From the NCBI RefSeq assembly GCF_050436995.1, contig NC_134764.1:434001-498000 (forward strand): 64,000 bases of DNA, in the 5' to 3' direction. Below, in pieces: positions 12,448 through 24,973 of this stretch. The notes beneath the pieces were generated by a model. That model worked only from the letters and a program-made list of their open reading frames with translations, did no database searches and was not told the origin of the DNA. The position numbers and the translations under genes are program-made. Position 1 is the first letter of the stretch. Each line of letters begins with the position of its first letter. The DNA comes from Anticarsia gemmatalis (Eukaryota; Arthropoda; Insecta; Lepidoptera; Erebidae).

Positions 12448-13523
12448 ATGAAGACTTATTTTCAGATCATTTCTAAAGTTCGTCATTGACCTAACAAGAC
12501 CTAAGAAGAAAACAGAACAATCAAACACCAACACAAACATTTAACAAACAAAATGAATACTGTCACTACACCAAAAACTTAACGTCATCAAATACTATTT
12601 TACAATCACTACAGTAAACCAAACTACAGTAACCCATAGTTACCTTTATACGAAACAGGCTGACAAAGTGCTTACAATAACATTGTTTTTACTTGTGTAT
12701 CGTGTTTTGTGTTAAAGTAAGAGTTTTATGTGACTTAGGACTTACACGCGCTTAGCGGCTGACGTTTATTTACATCCCTAGAGTCACATTATGGGGTACT
12801 AAGTTTTGCTAACGGTTTTGCTCCTGTCGAACAACTTCAGAAATTCCTTGTTACCCTGTTGTTAGCCTTGGTTTTGTACCTTATGATATAATTTCACTTA
12901 TGATATATATATGTATATGTTATTTTGTGTTTCCGGGTTTTTCAGAACAGAAGTTTATTCGATAGAGTAAGCTGACCCGCAGAGCTCCCGTTGAAACCTC
13001 CTTTTGCTACGACTTGTTTTAATTTGTGTTTAAAGAAAATAAACCTACATATATTTGACTCTAGGTTTACAACAGTCTTTATGCAAAATTTAATAAAAAA
13101 CGGTTGAATAGTTTAGACGTAAAAGCGTAACAGACCAACTTTTGCATTTATTATGTTAGCATGTGTTGGATTGTTTACAATTCTAAATAATATTCATACA
13201 AACAAACATACACTCATAACTTCTACATTAATATGGTATATGAAACATAAACTCAACAATACCTAAAGGGAGTACTTACGTCCTTGTTCAGAATGTTCAG
13301 TATCATCTAGACTGAATATTTTATAAACGGGAACAAGATGGGATGTTCCTTTGATCCCTTTACAGTACTAAAGATTCTTACAAAAATATGAATATCAGCT
13401 CAAAGTAAGTACTTGGGATCAGGCATATTTTGTTCAAAACATTAGACAGATATGTTTTTTATATATCTATATAAAACCAACCCAATGTACAAGGATAGTG
13501 ACAACCGAGTGGTCACTAGTGGC

Positions 13524-13640
13524 ATGTCTTGAGGGCATGCAAAGTCCTTAGCCCGCACTTGGCCAACGTGGTGGACTCGAGGCCTAGTCCCTCTCTCAAT
13601 TTGGAAAGAGACCCTTTCTTCACCAATAGTAAGTAGCATG
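13524..13640 (+). repeat. SINE-C fragment, diverged
   Basis: GAGGGCATGCAAAGTCCTTA, CACTTGGCCAACGTGGTGGA and a decayed tail. Confidence 0.65.
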
Positions 13641-13799
13641 GACTGTTTATATGAGCTTAACATTGTAAATGGCAAAACGCAAGTGTATTTTGTACATATC
13701 TACCTATAGCGTCGGGTATAACAAGTGTGGTGCAATGTATGTATGTAATAGAATATTATTCAGTAGTAGCCTGGAGTTTGATAAAGTACCCGGTATGTA

Positions 13800-14190
13800 G
13801 CAATTATTGTAGCCGATTGCCATTTACCGGGCACGTTACCAATCTCCGGGCTACAATTGATAAACATTCTAATATGAATTAGAAAACCTTTCTAAACTTT
13901 CGGGTTGCATGTTCAATGTATAATAGAATACGGGAATCAACGCAAACACGCATTTTACCGTAAAATGCCTAACGTTTCGGCGCAGGTAGCACTCGCCTGC
14001 GACCACGACGAGTAAAACCTGCGCCGAAATGTTAGGCATTCTAAGGTAAAATGCGTTTCGTGTTCGCGTTAATTCTCGTATTCTATTATACACGAATTAG
14101 AAAAACCAATAGCACTTTGTCCGACAAAGGAATCGAACCGGAGACCTCATGATCAGCAGTCCGATACACTACAGACCTCGCTACAGATGC
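13800..14190 (-). repeat. SINE remnant interrupted by the fold-back element
   Basis: CGGGCACGTTACCAATCTCC (13828) and the reverse B-box/A-box pair GGAATCGAACCGGAGACCTC, CGATACACTACAGACCTCGC (14130-14180) belong to one SINE type (compare 18848-18960 and 63215-63442). The fold-back at 13889-14093 splits it. Confidence 0.5.
13889..14093. mobile_element. Fold-back element with ~75-nt arms and 13-bp flanking repeat
   Basis: The arms 13917-13985 and 14022-14092 are inverted copies (TGTATAATAGAATACG..., CCTAACGTTTCGGCGCAGGT). The spacer holds the GC-rich GCACTCGCCTGCGACCACGA. GAATTAGAAAACC at 13876-13888 recurs with one extra A at 14094-14107, resembling a target-site duplication. No protein is supported. 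Confidence 0.65.
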
Positions 14191-14666
14191 AGTTGTTATA
14201 TTTGTTTGTCTGTATGTATTTATCTATTTTCTTTATCACCTACAATCAAATACGAAACATTTTATTTCCCCGTTTAATTACCAGCGTAATTCCATTTTAG
14301 TACATCGTAAGTAACGTCGCGGGGTTTTATCTCTCCACAAATGGCGTCTAGTTAAGTGGGTAAGTCTATTAATGTAGATATATAACGTTTATTTCTTACT
14401 AATTGTGTGTGGACATGATATTTGACCGTTAGGTTTGTTGCTACTATATTTTGACGGTAGATGGCGTGCAAAGCTTTAGATGATTAAGGATTTATTTGTG
14501 TGAATAGATATTTTTTGTTTCAAATATAGATTTGAATAAGTATCAATAATTGTCAACACACCGTGAAAGAGCTGATTAGTTCGATATATTATGTATATGT
14601 ATATAGCGTTTTGTCTCTTTCACTCGTATATCGACTGAAAGTGACAAAACTTTGTATATATAAATA

Positions 14667-14934
14667 ATAGCTGACCCGCGCAACTTCGCTTGCGTCACAT
14701 AAGAGAGAATGGGTCAAATTTTTCCCCGTTATTGTAACATTTTTTACTGCTGCTCTGCTCCTATTAGTCGTAGCGTGATGATATATAGCCTATAGCCTTC
14801 CTCGATAAATGGGCTATCTAACACTGAAATAATTTTTCAAATCGGACCAGTAGTTCCTGAGATTAGCGCGTTCAAACAAACAAACAAACAAACTCTTCAG
14901 CTTTATAATATTAGTATAGTATAGATAGTATAGA
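14667..14934 (-). mobile_element. HEL-1 Helitron copy with mutated end
   Basis: The terminal CTAG is altered to ATAG. The 5' end shows a short local duplication of the GTATAGATA motif at 14915-14934. Confidence 0.8.
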
Positions 14935-16548
14935 TAATTAGGGCTTACACTTAGTTAGAGATATTTATTATTAACGCACCATCAACAGAAACATGAACTT
15001 ACATAAGCATCACATCACATTGCTATCAAAGAAATCCGTCTTCAAGAAATATCACCACTATAACAGTACAAAGAAACCCTCTTCAAACCCCATGCAAAAC
15101 ATAGATTCATTACAAAAATGCCATGGAAATGAGAAAAAAAGATGACACAATATACTTAGATGACATGATACTTTATTTCGTAAAACTCTCTAACCACGCT
15201 CCGCGAAGGTGTAACCCGACCCTAATTTTCACGTTATTTAAGGCCCCGCACACATGAATGATACATTTTATATGACCGTGTCCGTTGTGTAATACTCCAT
15301 TTACCCGATTGTGGTCGTAAAGAGGGTACATTTTTAACAATAAAAAGTCCCCGTTTGGGCGCCAAAATGGTCGCTTTCCCAGATATGAATATCATTTCAA
15401 ATGTAGGTGTGATTTTTGAATAATTTAAATGCCGCAGCATGTTTGGAGAATTTCTCTGTGTTTTTTCTTTGTGAATGTGTTTTTGGTGTTTGTACTGTGT
15501 TTTTGTGGGATGAAATGTATGCGACGTGTTTTCATTACTGGGAGTCAATTAGGAGATTACAGTACCTTTTTGTTTGCTAGACTATTGTAGTGAGACAGCA
15601 ATGGTTTTTTACTAATTGAAACTCTAACCACAACTAATTGAAACTAGACTATGGAGAAATAAACTAACCTACATTTTTACGAATATTTGAAAGTCCTATC
15701 ACTCGACGACTATCTTTAAAGACCAAAACAAATTTAAGGCTCTATGCCTGAATTCATTCAGTATTTTTCAGTCGTCCAAGTCGTTTGTTAAACCTTACTT
15801 CAAGGAACGACTTCAAAAAAACTTCAATTTCAGCAAACCGTAACAATAGTCTGTATCGTCCAATAACCAAACGCAGCTGTTTTCACAACCCCTTATTTAC
15901 AAAAAACCCCTAGACTCATTTATTTTCACCAAAAGATAAAGAAACTAAATAAATGCTTACAGCAGCTGCAGAGATTTCAATTTTCTGGAGAATTTCAATT
16001 ATTCTGAAATCCCAACTAGTATTTGTAGTAGGCTATTCTAAACTTGCGAGGAATTCGTTTGTCTACTCCCACGCTGAAGGTTATATTTTTTTGGAAGTAT
16101 TAAACTGCCCACTCAAGTTGCTGAAACAGTTGACAATTGAATAGGCAAAATAGCAAAATGGTCGTTGAGTGACTACAGTAGCATGTAGTGTCAAGACTTC
16201 ATGATCATACGATATTGTAATAACAATATCATTAGACATGATGAAGTAAAAAGTTGCTGAACAGAAGTTATTTTAAATAGGATTTTTCCACTTACACTGT
16301 ATTATATCATGGGGAACCACTTTCATTATTATTAGTATATTCTACTATCAAAAGGATTTCGGTGATTCGTATAATTTTGTTATTGTTTATTAAATACTTT
16401 ATCCTTAATAGATAACAAATGCGACTACCGTTTAGCACCGCTACAAAGTACGAAGATAATCAGCTTAAATACTTCTGTCGAACCATTTTTATAGTTTATT
16501 ACTCAACCTAAATAAATATACCTATATAATAATTGTTATAGACGGTAC

Positions 16549-16814
16549 TGCACGTTTGGTGCAACGATTAACACGGTCACCTCGCCGCAATAACCGTAGT
16601 ACCGCTGTGGTGGGTTCTAATCCCACCCGGGAAAAATATTTGTGCGATGAGCACGAGTATCTGTTCTGAGCCTGATGGTTAATGTATCTAAGTATGTATT
16701 AAGAAGTATGTAAGCATGCTTATCAGTCATTTGGTTACCAATAGTTACCATAGTACAAGCTCTATTTAGTTTGAAATCAAATTACCCTGAGTGAGTTGAC
16801 CAATTATATTTATT
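16549..16814 (+). repeat. SINE-A, tRNA-derived, near complete
   Basis: The head resembles a tRNA: A-box-like TGGTGCAACGATTAACACGG, B-box-like GGTGGGTTCTAATCCCACCC. It is followed by the family body (GATGAGCACGAGTATCTGTT) and the tail CAAGCTCTATTTAG...ATTTATT. The internal promoter makes it a classic SINE. Diverged. Confidence 0.75.
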
Positions 16815-17689
16815 CATTTCCTACGATAATTGAAACTTTGAATACCCTATACCAAACAACAAACACCCACCATACATCTTCAAAACAAGCTCTACCTCGT
16901 ATAACAAGTATCCTGGTACGAAGGACCATAATGTCGTATTGTACCACGGTACAAAGGGTCATAGTGTCACAATACACTTCCCACCTTTTGCCCACAATAG
17001 TGAGATTGATAGTTACAGTGCTTAGTCGTACAAGCTTTTATTGTACCACTATCAATGTGTCTTGTATTGTAAAAGTAGGGTAGTTAGTACTACCAAAAAC
17101 GGTATAGCAAGATAATTTATGGTAAAGAGCAGTTAAATTGAATGAAAGTCGCATCGGTCGTGTCGACTACTGCTTTAGTAGTAGGTATATAACCCTATGT
17201 TACCGAAAATAGTTAGCCTAAGTTTGATTCTCGGACTTTTACCATCTTTATCCAGCATTTCATAAGGATCTGTTAAGCCGTGAAAGCTATACAGGTGCAG
17301 ACAAACAGACAGACAGACTGACAGATTTATAAGATTAGAATAGAGTTACGGATTTTTAATGTCAATACAAGTTATCTTCTTATGCGAGTTTTACGTTTAT
17401 TGAATAACCGTATACTATGTGAGTTATCCTAAACATAATTATTAATTCGTTCGTTTGTGGTCAAAAAAGAAAATGATCGCTAAACTCGTACCTTTCTTTT
17501 CACTCTAGACTATTAAACATAAGAAATGAGAAAGTTTTAACAGTGCACTTTACGTTCTGAACAAAAACTCTTTGTAATAAATACTCTCCCATTTTCCAAC
17601 TAGAGGTTTTAAACTTTAATGTTCCTGATTCATTTTTAAATTTTCTTTTTTTAGAAAAGTTAATTTATCTACATAAACTAGAGATTTTT

Positions 17690-17762
17690 TTTTGTTGAAA
17701 AGGACAACTCCCGCACTAAGAATTGCTCTTGTGTCGCGGGGACTCTTACAAACATATAAATT
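17690..17762 (-). repeat. SINE-B 3' end fragment
   Basis: Reverse copy of the terminal block: GACAACTCCCGCACTAAGAA and GTCGCGGGGACT on the plus strand. Confidence 0.65.
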
Positions 17763-17975
17763 CTATCACATAATAATCATGCAACGCGAAGGTTTAAAAG
17801 ATATCAGATTGTAACATAGAGAAAATACTAGACAAAAATCCCTACCCCAGGCAAGACTATTTTAACCCGGCAAAAAAAGCTACTTAGCTGATATTCGACT
17901 ACAAAGGTTAGCGAAACCACTTCAATATGCAAGAGTTTGTTTACAATACACTGTGATCTACTTCACTACTGATGG

Positions 17976-18230
17976 ATCTTAAGACCACAACGGATTAATG
18001 TGTTGGCGGATGACTAGGCGAAAATTTAGGCGCAAAACCGATGGCTTTACGTGCTCTTCAAAGCACCATATACACATACCATATCTGCGCCCACAATTTC
18101 TTAGCATCAGGCAAAAAGGCTGACATTTTGACAGAAACATTGAGGAATTATATTTTGAAAGGACCCGGGATTCAAACCTGAGAGGTAACGCTGCACTTAC
18201 ATACACTACCAAGGTGCCACAGAGGCAACA
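17976..18230 (-). repeat. SINE-D-related copy, diverged
   Basis: Reverse copy: GGGATTCAAACCTGAGAGGT (B box) and ACACTACCAAGGTGCCACAG (A-box region) at its high-coordinate end, AACCGATGGCTTTACGTGCT in the body. Confidence 0.6.
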
Positions 18231-18847
18231 AAAAATATGGCTACATTAACTTTATAAATTAAACCGAAACTTTTATTAGTACCATTTCCTACTTCCAAGA
18301 AACTTTACATTAAAAAATCTTGAACTGAAACTAGAAATAGCTCGCTATTCTCATAATGACGAAAGTTTTTAACCGACCAAAACGTATAGGGAGTACGGCG
18401 GAGTAATCGCCAAGTTCTCAACTAACCTCTTTAATTTGTGCGAGCAATTCGAGTGAGTAGCAAAGTTTATAGCACACCCTCTTATAGTTGGGCTATAAAA
18501 CTAGCGAGAAGGACATTTTATATTTAAATGTGCACCACTTTTATGGGTCTCTCGCTATAGTTTTAAGAAGGGTATAAAGTTTGAGGCAATCGTCGCGATA
18601 AAAGGTTTACAACACACGTAAAATAGTGATAGCCGATGGATGTTTAGATAAGCTTAGATAGATGTTCTCACACCTTACTGTCAGTATAGGAAGGATAATT
18701 TGAAGCCGTATTCTTTTATACTATCGGAAAAGCCACATGGCAATGAAGTTAAAGTTTACATATATAATACCACGGTTTGTTACACTGGAAGGTTTAGGCA
18801 GAGGTGTATGAAAAACTCCTACGTTTATAAACAATGCTAGTCTATAG

Positions 18848-18968
18848 ACGAGCCTATTGCCAATAACCGGATACGTTACCAAACTCCTGGCTACTATTAA
18901 AGAATATTCTAAAACAAATTAGTAAATATCATCAGTACAGATACACTACCGACTGCGCCACAGAGGAA
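18848..18968 (-). repeat. SINE remnant, same type as at 13.8 kb
   Basis: GAGCCTATTGCCAATAACCG, CGTTACCAAACTCCTGGCTA and ACACTACCGACTGCGCCACA. The B box is deleted. Confidence 0.5.
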
Positions 18969-19205
18969 GTAGGATGTAGAATAATATTAATTGATTTTAA
19001 TTCACAATTTTAACAAACAAAATAAAGACAATTCACAGGTTTTGTAGCTTAAAGTAAATTTAGCTTTTCAAAAGAATATTATTTTAATAAAAGATCTTAT
19101 ATCTCTCATTTTTTATAGTGACTATAAAAACTGTTTTCATAGCCCCAAAGCAGACTAATGCATTCAAGTACACCTAACGCAAGCAAAAAGCGTGGCACAT
19201 AAACT

Positions 19206-19232
19206 TTGCACTATGCACTATGCACTATGCAC
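19206..19232. repeat. Short CACTATG tandem repeat
   Basis: The 7-nt unit TGCACTA is repeated about four times, directly before the palindromic word GTGCACGG. Confidence 0.65.
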
Positions 19233-19685
19233 TGCCAGTGCACGGTTCTGTTCGTGAATTAAAGCGACGGCGACATGTTGCAGAATTTCGTCACAACTTA
19301 CTTAATTCGTTAAGGAAGGCGTTTGAGGCGGTTTTCAACGCTAATGAGATGTCGTTGTTTTTGGATAGAGAATTTTGTAATATTTTGGTGTTTTGATGTA
19401 ACTATGCATGTGATAAACATACTTTTATACCTACTTCTAAACACATACTTAGGTATACAGATAAACTAGCGGCCCGCTCCGGCTTCGCTCGGTTGAAACA
19501 GTTATTCTACAAAAAAAACCTATACAAATTTAATACTTACATAAACCTTCCTCTTGAATCACCTTATGGATTAAAAAAAATCATCCGCATCAAAATCTGT
19601 TCTGTAGTTTTAAAGATCAAAGCATACATATATACAGATATAGGGACAGACGCAGGAAGCGAATTTGCTTTGTACTATGTCGTAA

Positions 19686-19816
19686 TTTACAACCTGGCTC
19701 AGGAAACATACTCGTGCTCATCATAAAAATAATTGTCCCGAGTGGAAATCGAACCTACCACACACGGCGCTGCAGCTATTGCGGAGAGATGACCACGCTA
19801 ACCGGTGGCTGAACAT
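19686..19816 (-). repeat. SINE-A 5' half
   Basis: Reverse copy covering the tRNA-like head (B box GGTTCGATTTCC) and the GATGAGCACGAGTATG body. The tail is missing. Confidence 0.65.
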
Positions 19817-20298
19817 GCGCTATAAATAAATAAATAACTTCAGAAAATATAAGGTATGGAAGCCGTTGAAAAGTAAATAATCCCTTTAATTGATATCACA
19901 TGGGCATCTACAAAGTTATCTAAAATCCTATTATTTTATACTGTTCTTATTCTTTCATATTTTAAACTTTTTGAAGATTTTCTTATTTATGCCTATGTAA
20001 ATGTCACAGTTGAGAAGAAAAACAATTTCTGAAGATAAAAGGATTATATGTGTAAACTAACAGACTTACTTTTATGTGTATCTAAGGTCAATGCACTCTA
20101 ATGTCAATGAATTTGAGGGTATTGCACGCAAAACATGTTTTCTCTGTAGTTTCAAAATAATAAAACATAAACATCAACAGTGGTTTGTTTTCAAATACAT
20201 TGTCAAGACAAATATTTTCAAAAGAACAAGATTAATTGTCAATTTTAAAAGAGAATTGTGATTTTACACAAAACATTTTCATTTTATTTAATGAAAGA

Positions 20299-20617
20299 GA
20301 GCAGTGATAGCCGAGTGGTATAAGTTGACACCTCCCACACCAGTGGTCGCAGGTTCGAATCCGAGGCAACACACCAATGACTTTTCGAAGTTATGTGTGT
20401 ATTAGAAATAATTATCACATGCTCCAACGGTGAAGGAAAACATCGTGAGGAAACCTTGCATGCCTAAAAATTTGTTTAATACATTTATTGAGGGCATGCA
20501 AAGTCCCCAACCCGCACTTGGCCAGCGTGGTGGACTTAAGGCCTAACCCCTCCCTCATTACGGGAGGAGACCCTTGCCCAGCAGTGGGACAGTAATGGGT
20601 TAAATTTATTTATTTAT
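20299..20617 (+). repeat. SINE-C, full length (lepidopteran CAGCAGTGGGAC tail)
   Basis: tRNA-like head ATAGCCGAGTGGTATAAGTT and B box CAGGTTCGAATCC, then CACATGCTCCAACGGTGAAG, GGCATGCAAAGTCCCCAACC, CACTTGGCCAGCGTGGTGGA and the tail GCCCAGCAGTGGGACAGTAA with ATTT repeats. About 320 bp. This is the most complete copy in the window and defines the others. Confidence 0.85.
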
Positions 20618-20849
20618 TTATTTAATGAAAGAGAGATTGCTCTTTAAGACTATTTTTGGTTAAATATCAAATACATTTTTTTAAACATTTCAAATTGTTT
20701 TCGAAAACTACAACCAGTTACTATTCGTCTTTTAACAAATATTGTCCCCTTAATTTTTGTTCGAAAGTTTAATTTACCTACGTACTTACGTAGGTATCTT
20801 ATTGCAATTACGTAAATAAATTTAAAATAGCCTCAAAAACGAGACGTTA

Positions 20850-20955
20850 TCAAACTCCGGACTACCATTAAAAATACTAATAGTTCTTTGCCTGACCGAG
20901 GTGCCGAACCCAGGACTAATATTTACTCCTACACTATCGACCGCGCCACAGAGGA
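20850..20955 (-). repeat. tRNA-headed SINE remnant
   Basis: CCGAACCCAGGACTAATATT and ACACTATCGACCGCGCCACA form a reverse B-box/A-box pair. The upstream CAAACTCCGGACTACCATTA word recurs at 13840 and 18880. Confidence 0.55.
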
Positions 20956-21650
20956 CGTCACAAACTATTAATTTAGAAATCATACCCCCACAATCTCATA
21001 AAGCCTCTCATACTAAACGGTTGAACAAGTTCTCACTAGTTCAGACAAAGCACTAGGACAGGTCTTCATCTCACTACACTCACAATATCTACGTGAAGCA
21101 CTTGCACTGTGAGTGGAGTGCATTTTTAACCACCTAATGTCTGTAAGTGGTGGCCGACCGCTAAAGGCTTACTCACATTAGAGCCTGCTGCAAATAATGT
21201 ACCTACCTAATTTCTTTTCGTCATAAACATTTGAGCACACACGTTATTGTTTTAAATAGTTATTTATCTTCTCCGACATTGTACCTACTGTAGCGACTTG
21301 AACATTTATGATTTGCAGTTTTTACTATTAATATATTATGTCTTCTCAAATCGACAAATGTGTTGGTAACCGACTAATTGGGTATAACAAATTACGTTTT
21401 TTAGAAGACAACTTTAAAAATACACTTTCCTTAAACATGTAGTTCTTTATCGAAGAGCAAAGCGTAAACTAAACATTGAGATAATACCTACGTAGTTTAT
21501 TTCCTGGAGATTTCAGACTACGAAAACGAAAAAAGGACGTAGATCTATATAATAATATGTTCATTTTACTTTGTCGTAATTCTAATAATTATGTTTCGTT
21601 TTTATAGATTACATACGTAAAAATGTTTCTAATAGTTATATCACAAAATA

Positions 21651-21699
21651 TTGTAAAATGTGACATCATTCTTAGAGAAATGTTTGTCACATTTTACAA
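21651..21699. other. 15-bp-stem hairpin
   Basis: TTGTAAAATGTGACA and TGTCACATTTTACAA are perfect inverted copies separated by 19 nt. No function can be assigned. Confidence 0.45.
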
Positions 21700-22599
21700 A
21701 GACGAACATTTCTTAGTTACAAGAAATTTAAACTTCCTCTAACATATACTCCCCCTAAGGCCGTTTTTTACACCCAAGTACCTGCACATTGTAAAGTGCA
21801 CTCGTACAATTTCTTAGCAAATCTCGCTTTATTGTTCGTAGGAGATTAGAGACGGCATTACTGCGGTCCCGTACGTGATGTGGGTAATTGGATATTGTTG
21901 CAAGTGCTTTTGTTTTGGTACCTGAAGGTAAATGAATGGAAGCTGTAATGGATGGTGAACAATGGTGTGTTGTAGTACGGGTAGTACATTAGTTATTGTA
22001 TGTGTTTGATGTATTAAAGGTACGGGAGTGGAAACTGTAAATTATGTAGGTATCTATACATTTCTCGTTTAAGAGTTTTTAGCTATGTAAGGATGTAAAA
22101 CCGTCTATTTTAATTAAGTAGAGAACCTTAGCATGTAAGATTATCATATTTTTAATGATCATTATAATTATTATGCTATGCTTATGATAGTTGAAACAAA
22201 GTACCTAGTACAATCAGCTGCGTGAGCCTGCGGGTCACTGACCTCAATTTCTTAAACGTCTGCCAACCTTGCAGAAAAGGCCTTACCGGAAAAAGTACCT
22301 AGATATTTATAAAGTAATACAGGAGCTACGCAACGTTACTATAACTGCATTTAATAATATTGCAAAAAATTGAAGTTTATGTTCTAAGTAATACAAGTAC
22401 CTACCTACCTAGTAGCTAACATGGCATCGTTCCTTCAAAGTATGTTCAAGTCATGTGACAAACAAAACAAATTTGGCAATTGAAGATATTAAAGTGTTAC
22501 ACATAGTAAACAATAAAATAATACAATCAAATCAGTATCACTCTGTAAAATCATTCATTCATACGCATCATCCCGCCATGACAACAAATTATTACTTAC

Positions 22600-22681
22600 C
22601 TTTATGCTGGCGCAGTGGCGGCAACGAAGCGCGGCAAGCTCGCGAATCGGCGCCGGCGCGTCTCGATCCTGTGACGACACT
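22600..22681 (-). other. Probable non-coding first exon of a second minus-strand gene
   Basis: A GC-rich block in an AT-rich setting ends in a perfect minus-strand donor (AAAG|GTAAGTAA, cut after 22600). An arthropod initiator-like TCAGT has its A at 22681, which would give an 82-nt exon. It has no ATG, so it would be 5'UTR. No later exon was recognised between 1 and 22599, so the coding part would lie beyond the left edge. The call rests on composition and splice motif only. Confidence 0.45.
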
Positions 22682-23930
22682 GACACTTCACACCTACCTA
22701 CTTACGAGTTATTATCACTTATTAATCATCACTAATCACTTCAAGCACTCGTCTAGGTTAAAGCAATGAAATTTAAGAAAGTCGACCTGTTTAATATCGA
22801 TTACTTATATCGGAGGGCAATGCACAATTATTTAAATTTCGACCGGCCTAATACAAATAGCCATCTTGCCGAAAACGTGTTATCGATGTTGCATATTACC
22901 GCACTTCTTTGCTAATTACAAATTTCCCGAATAATTAAACAAATATATCGTGTAAACACCGCGAAAACAACACAGACACTCACTACCTTATAATGAATTG
23001 ATAAACCATCAGTAACACTATGGCGTCCATAAAACTGGCTACTTCCTAATTATTAAAATGTCTTTAACACACAAAACAGTATTACAATTTAATGACACTA
23101 AAAACTAAAACAAAAGCAAAAATTGCGCTATTTTTGGGAAAGAAGATTAGTTTGAATTAAAATTTATTACGCGCGGGACATCCGATGTATGTCAAGGGCA
23201 CACCGTTTGCGCGGCACTGATTCACTGATCAATTAGCGGGAAGATCAAAGCGGAGTGGCAACGTCGCGTGCGCCGCCCGCCCTTTAGCCGTTGCGTCGCT
23301 TTTGAAAGAGAGGTTTTCCTTCTTTTTTTTTGTGAATGCGTTTTTTTATTTTTGGTTTTTTATTAGTATTTAAATATCAAATAACTTGTGAGTCGTAAAC
23401 GAATTTTATGCTAAAATTGATAACGTACGTTTTTAAAGTAAATTAATAATTCGGTAATTGAGCGCTTGATTTCTAGTCAAATCAGTTTCTTTTTTATAAT
23501 GTTTACATATTTTACTATAGGTAGTGACGTCACAGTTACGTGTTTGTACCAAATGAGAGTCTAATAAAATGTTTTATTCTGTAATAACAAAATAAAATTT
23601 TAGATGAACCTTTTAAGAGTAAAAGTTTAATAATTTTTCGTTTATCCAGTCAACTATCAAATTAATAATAATATTACGTAGCCCAGCGCGCTTCCCACCT
23701 TTATTATTTTTTATGTTATCGTTTATTTATAATGCTGTTAATAATTATTATTTTTAAGTTGAGATCATAATATATTAGTTATCATATTTTATTATATTAC
23801 ACAAAGGACGTAAAACAAATTTAAACAGCCCGAGCGAGGTCATTGATCCCCGCGCCGCCAGCTGATAGCGCGACGTAGGGCGCTTGGCGCCGAGTCGCTG
23901 TGGCATTGTGAGAGTGCGAGCTTGTAATTC
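22682..23930. promoter_or_regulatory. GC- and CpG-rich promoter-like region
   Basis: Two unusually GC-rich blocks (about 23165-23300 and 23825-23930), full of CGCG and GCGCC words, lie upstream of the candidate exon at 22600-22681 and about 1 kb beyond the K2P 3' end. Invertebrate promoters and 5'UTR exons often stand out this way. I found no TATA box. Either block could be another alternative first exon. Confidence 0.35.
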
Positions 23931-24004
23931 CAAAATGCAAAGGGATTCTCGGGATTGGTTACTATATTGATTAGGTTACCATTATACATATAGTAGGATT
24001 ACTA

Positions 24005-24250
24005 TCCTACTAATATTATACTATTAATGCGAAACTTTGTAAGTATTGATGGATGTAGGTATATTTGTTCCGTTTTAACGAAAAAAATACTGGACGAATT
24101 TGAATGAAATTTGCTACACTGATAATTTGTTGGTCTTTGCTATGAGGAAAAGTCGTGATATAATGTATGTATAATAGTTTATAGCCTAGCTTACAGGATA
24201 CTTTTTACCCCGATAAATATTTTCACGCGCACGCAGTTGCGAGTAGAATC
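24005..24250 (+). mobile_element. Helitron-like fragment of the ATGCGAAA family
   Basis: Starts TCCTACTAATATTATA and continues with the family's ATGCGAAACTTTG and AATTTGAATGAAATTTG blocks. The 3' end is unclear near GCACGCAGTTGCG. Diverged. Confidence 0.5.
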
Positions 24251-24636
24251 CAGTCTTATTTTACACGAGTATGAGCAGTCTCCTTCCAAAATATCACCCT
24301 ATATTAAACTAAAATAACAATATGCTTCAAAAACTCTCTCCTAAAAGTTGCGCAATAATTTTATGGCGCGGATACAACAGCGAGATTCTTGTGTGGAGGA
24401 ATTATCAACTATGTGTTAAACATCTTGATTGAAATAGTTCACAACTGGGTGAAACATTCATATTTGTGAACTCGAAAGTTTACAATGTTTTGGAGCTTTG
24501 CTAAGAATTATAATTGAATTACAGCCAGTTTTTTCATTAAATTATACTATTGATATAAAACGAAAGTTTGTGAGAATGGATACTGCGACAGATACATACC
24601 TATATCAAATCAAAGAATCAATATCAAAACAACTGC

Positions 24637-24870
24637 ACGTTTGACGCAGTGGTTAACGTGGTCACCTCGCCGTAACAATCATAGCGCCGCGTGTGATGGG
24701 TTCGAATCCAACCCGGGACAAAATATTTGTGTGATGAGCACGAATATCTGTTCTGAGCCTGGTTATTAATTTATCTATATAAGTATGTATTTAGAAGTAT
24801 ATCATTTTGTTTATCAGTTATCCGGTTACTATAGTACTGTGTGAGTTGTCCATTGATAATAATATGATTT
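24637..24870 (+). repeat. SINE-A copy just past the K2P 3' end
   Basis: Head TTTGACGCAGTGGTTAACG, B box GGGTTCGAATCC, body and tail present with a deletion near the CAAGCTCTG block. It lies immediately downstream of the predicted K2P cleavage site. Confidence 0.75.
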
Positions 24871-24909
24871 TAAATAAACCATGTAATTAATAAACGTAGC
24901 AAATAAGTC

Positions 24910-24915
24910 TTTATT
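24910..24915 (-). terminator. Poly(A) signal AATAAA for the K2P gene
   Basis: AATAAA on the minus strand (TTTATT on plus), 59 nt after the TGA. This predicts cleavage near 24885-24895 and a 3'UTR of only about 80-90 nt. A SINE ends directly beyond it. Confidence 0.7.
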
Positions 24916-24973
24916 AAGTTAAACATATAAAATCGTATACTATCCTATATACATTATGTACAGAGTAGTGACG

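Larger units (their letters stand above)
8934..13523. other. Repeat-bearing AT-rich stretch without gene
   Basis: It contains the hairpins at 9.73 and 11.73 kb, Helitron pieces at 9.8 and 11.2 kb and SINE pieces at 9.9, 12.15 and 12.24 kb. I see no exon. Confidence 0.6.
14191..22599. other. Repeat-bearing AT-rich stretch without gene
   Basis: It contains a Helitron (14.7 kb), SINEs (16.5, 17.7, 18.0, 18.85, 19.7, 20.3 and 20.9 kb) and a hairpin (21.65 kb). The frames at 15234-15548 and 16796-17083 have no recognisable relatives. 21.0-22.5 kb shows nothing I can name. Confidence 0.6.

Noticed and set aside
15234..15548. 104-codon minus-strand frame
   Set aside because: No recognisable domain, low-complexity start rich in H, T and K, and no matching splice sites or neighbours.
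16549..16640. tRNA gene candidates (several B-box words GGTTCGAATCC)
   Set aside because: All sit in repeated units with shared non-tRNA bodies and no complete cloverleaf, so they are SINE heads.
22455..22769. 104-codon plus-strand frame over the GC-rich block
   Set aside because: It overlaps the minus-strand candidate exon; the peptide has no family resemblance and the strand signal (donor site) is on the other strand.
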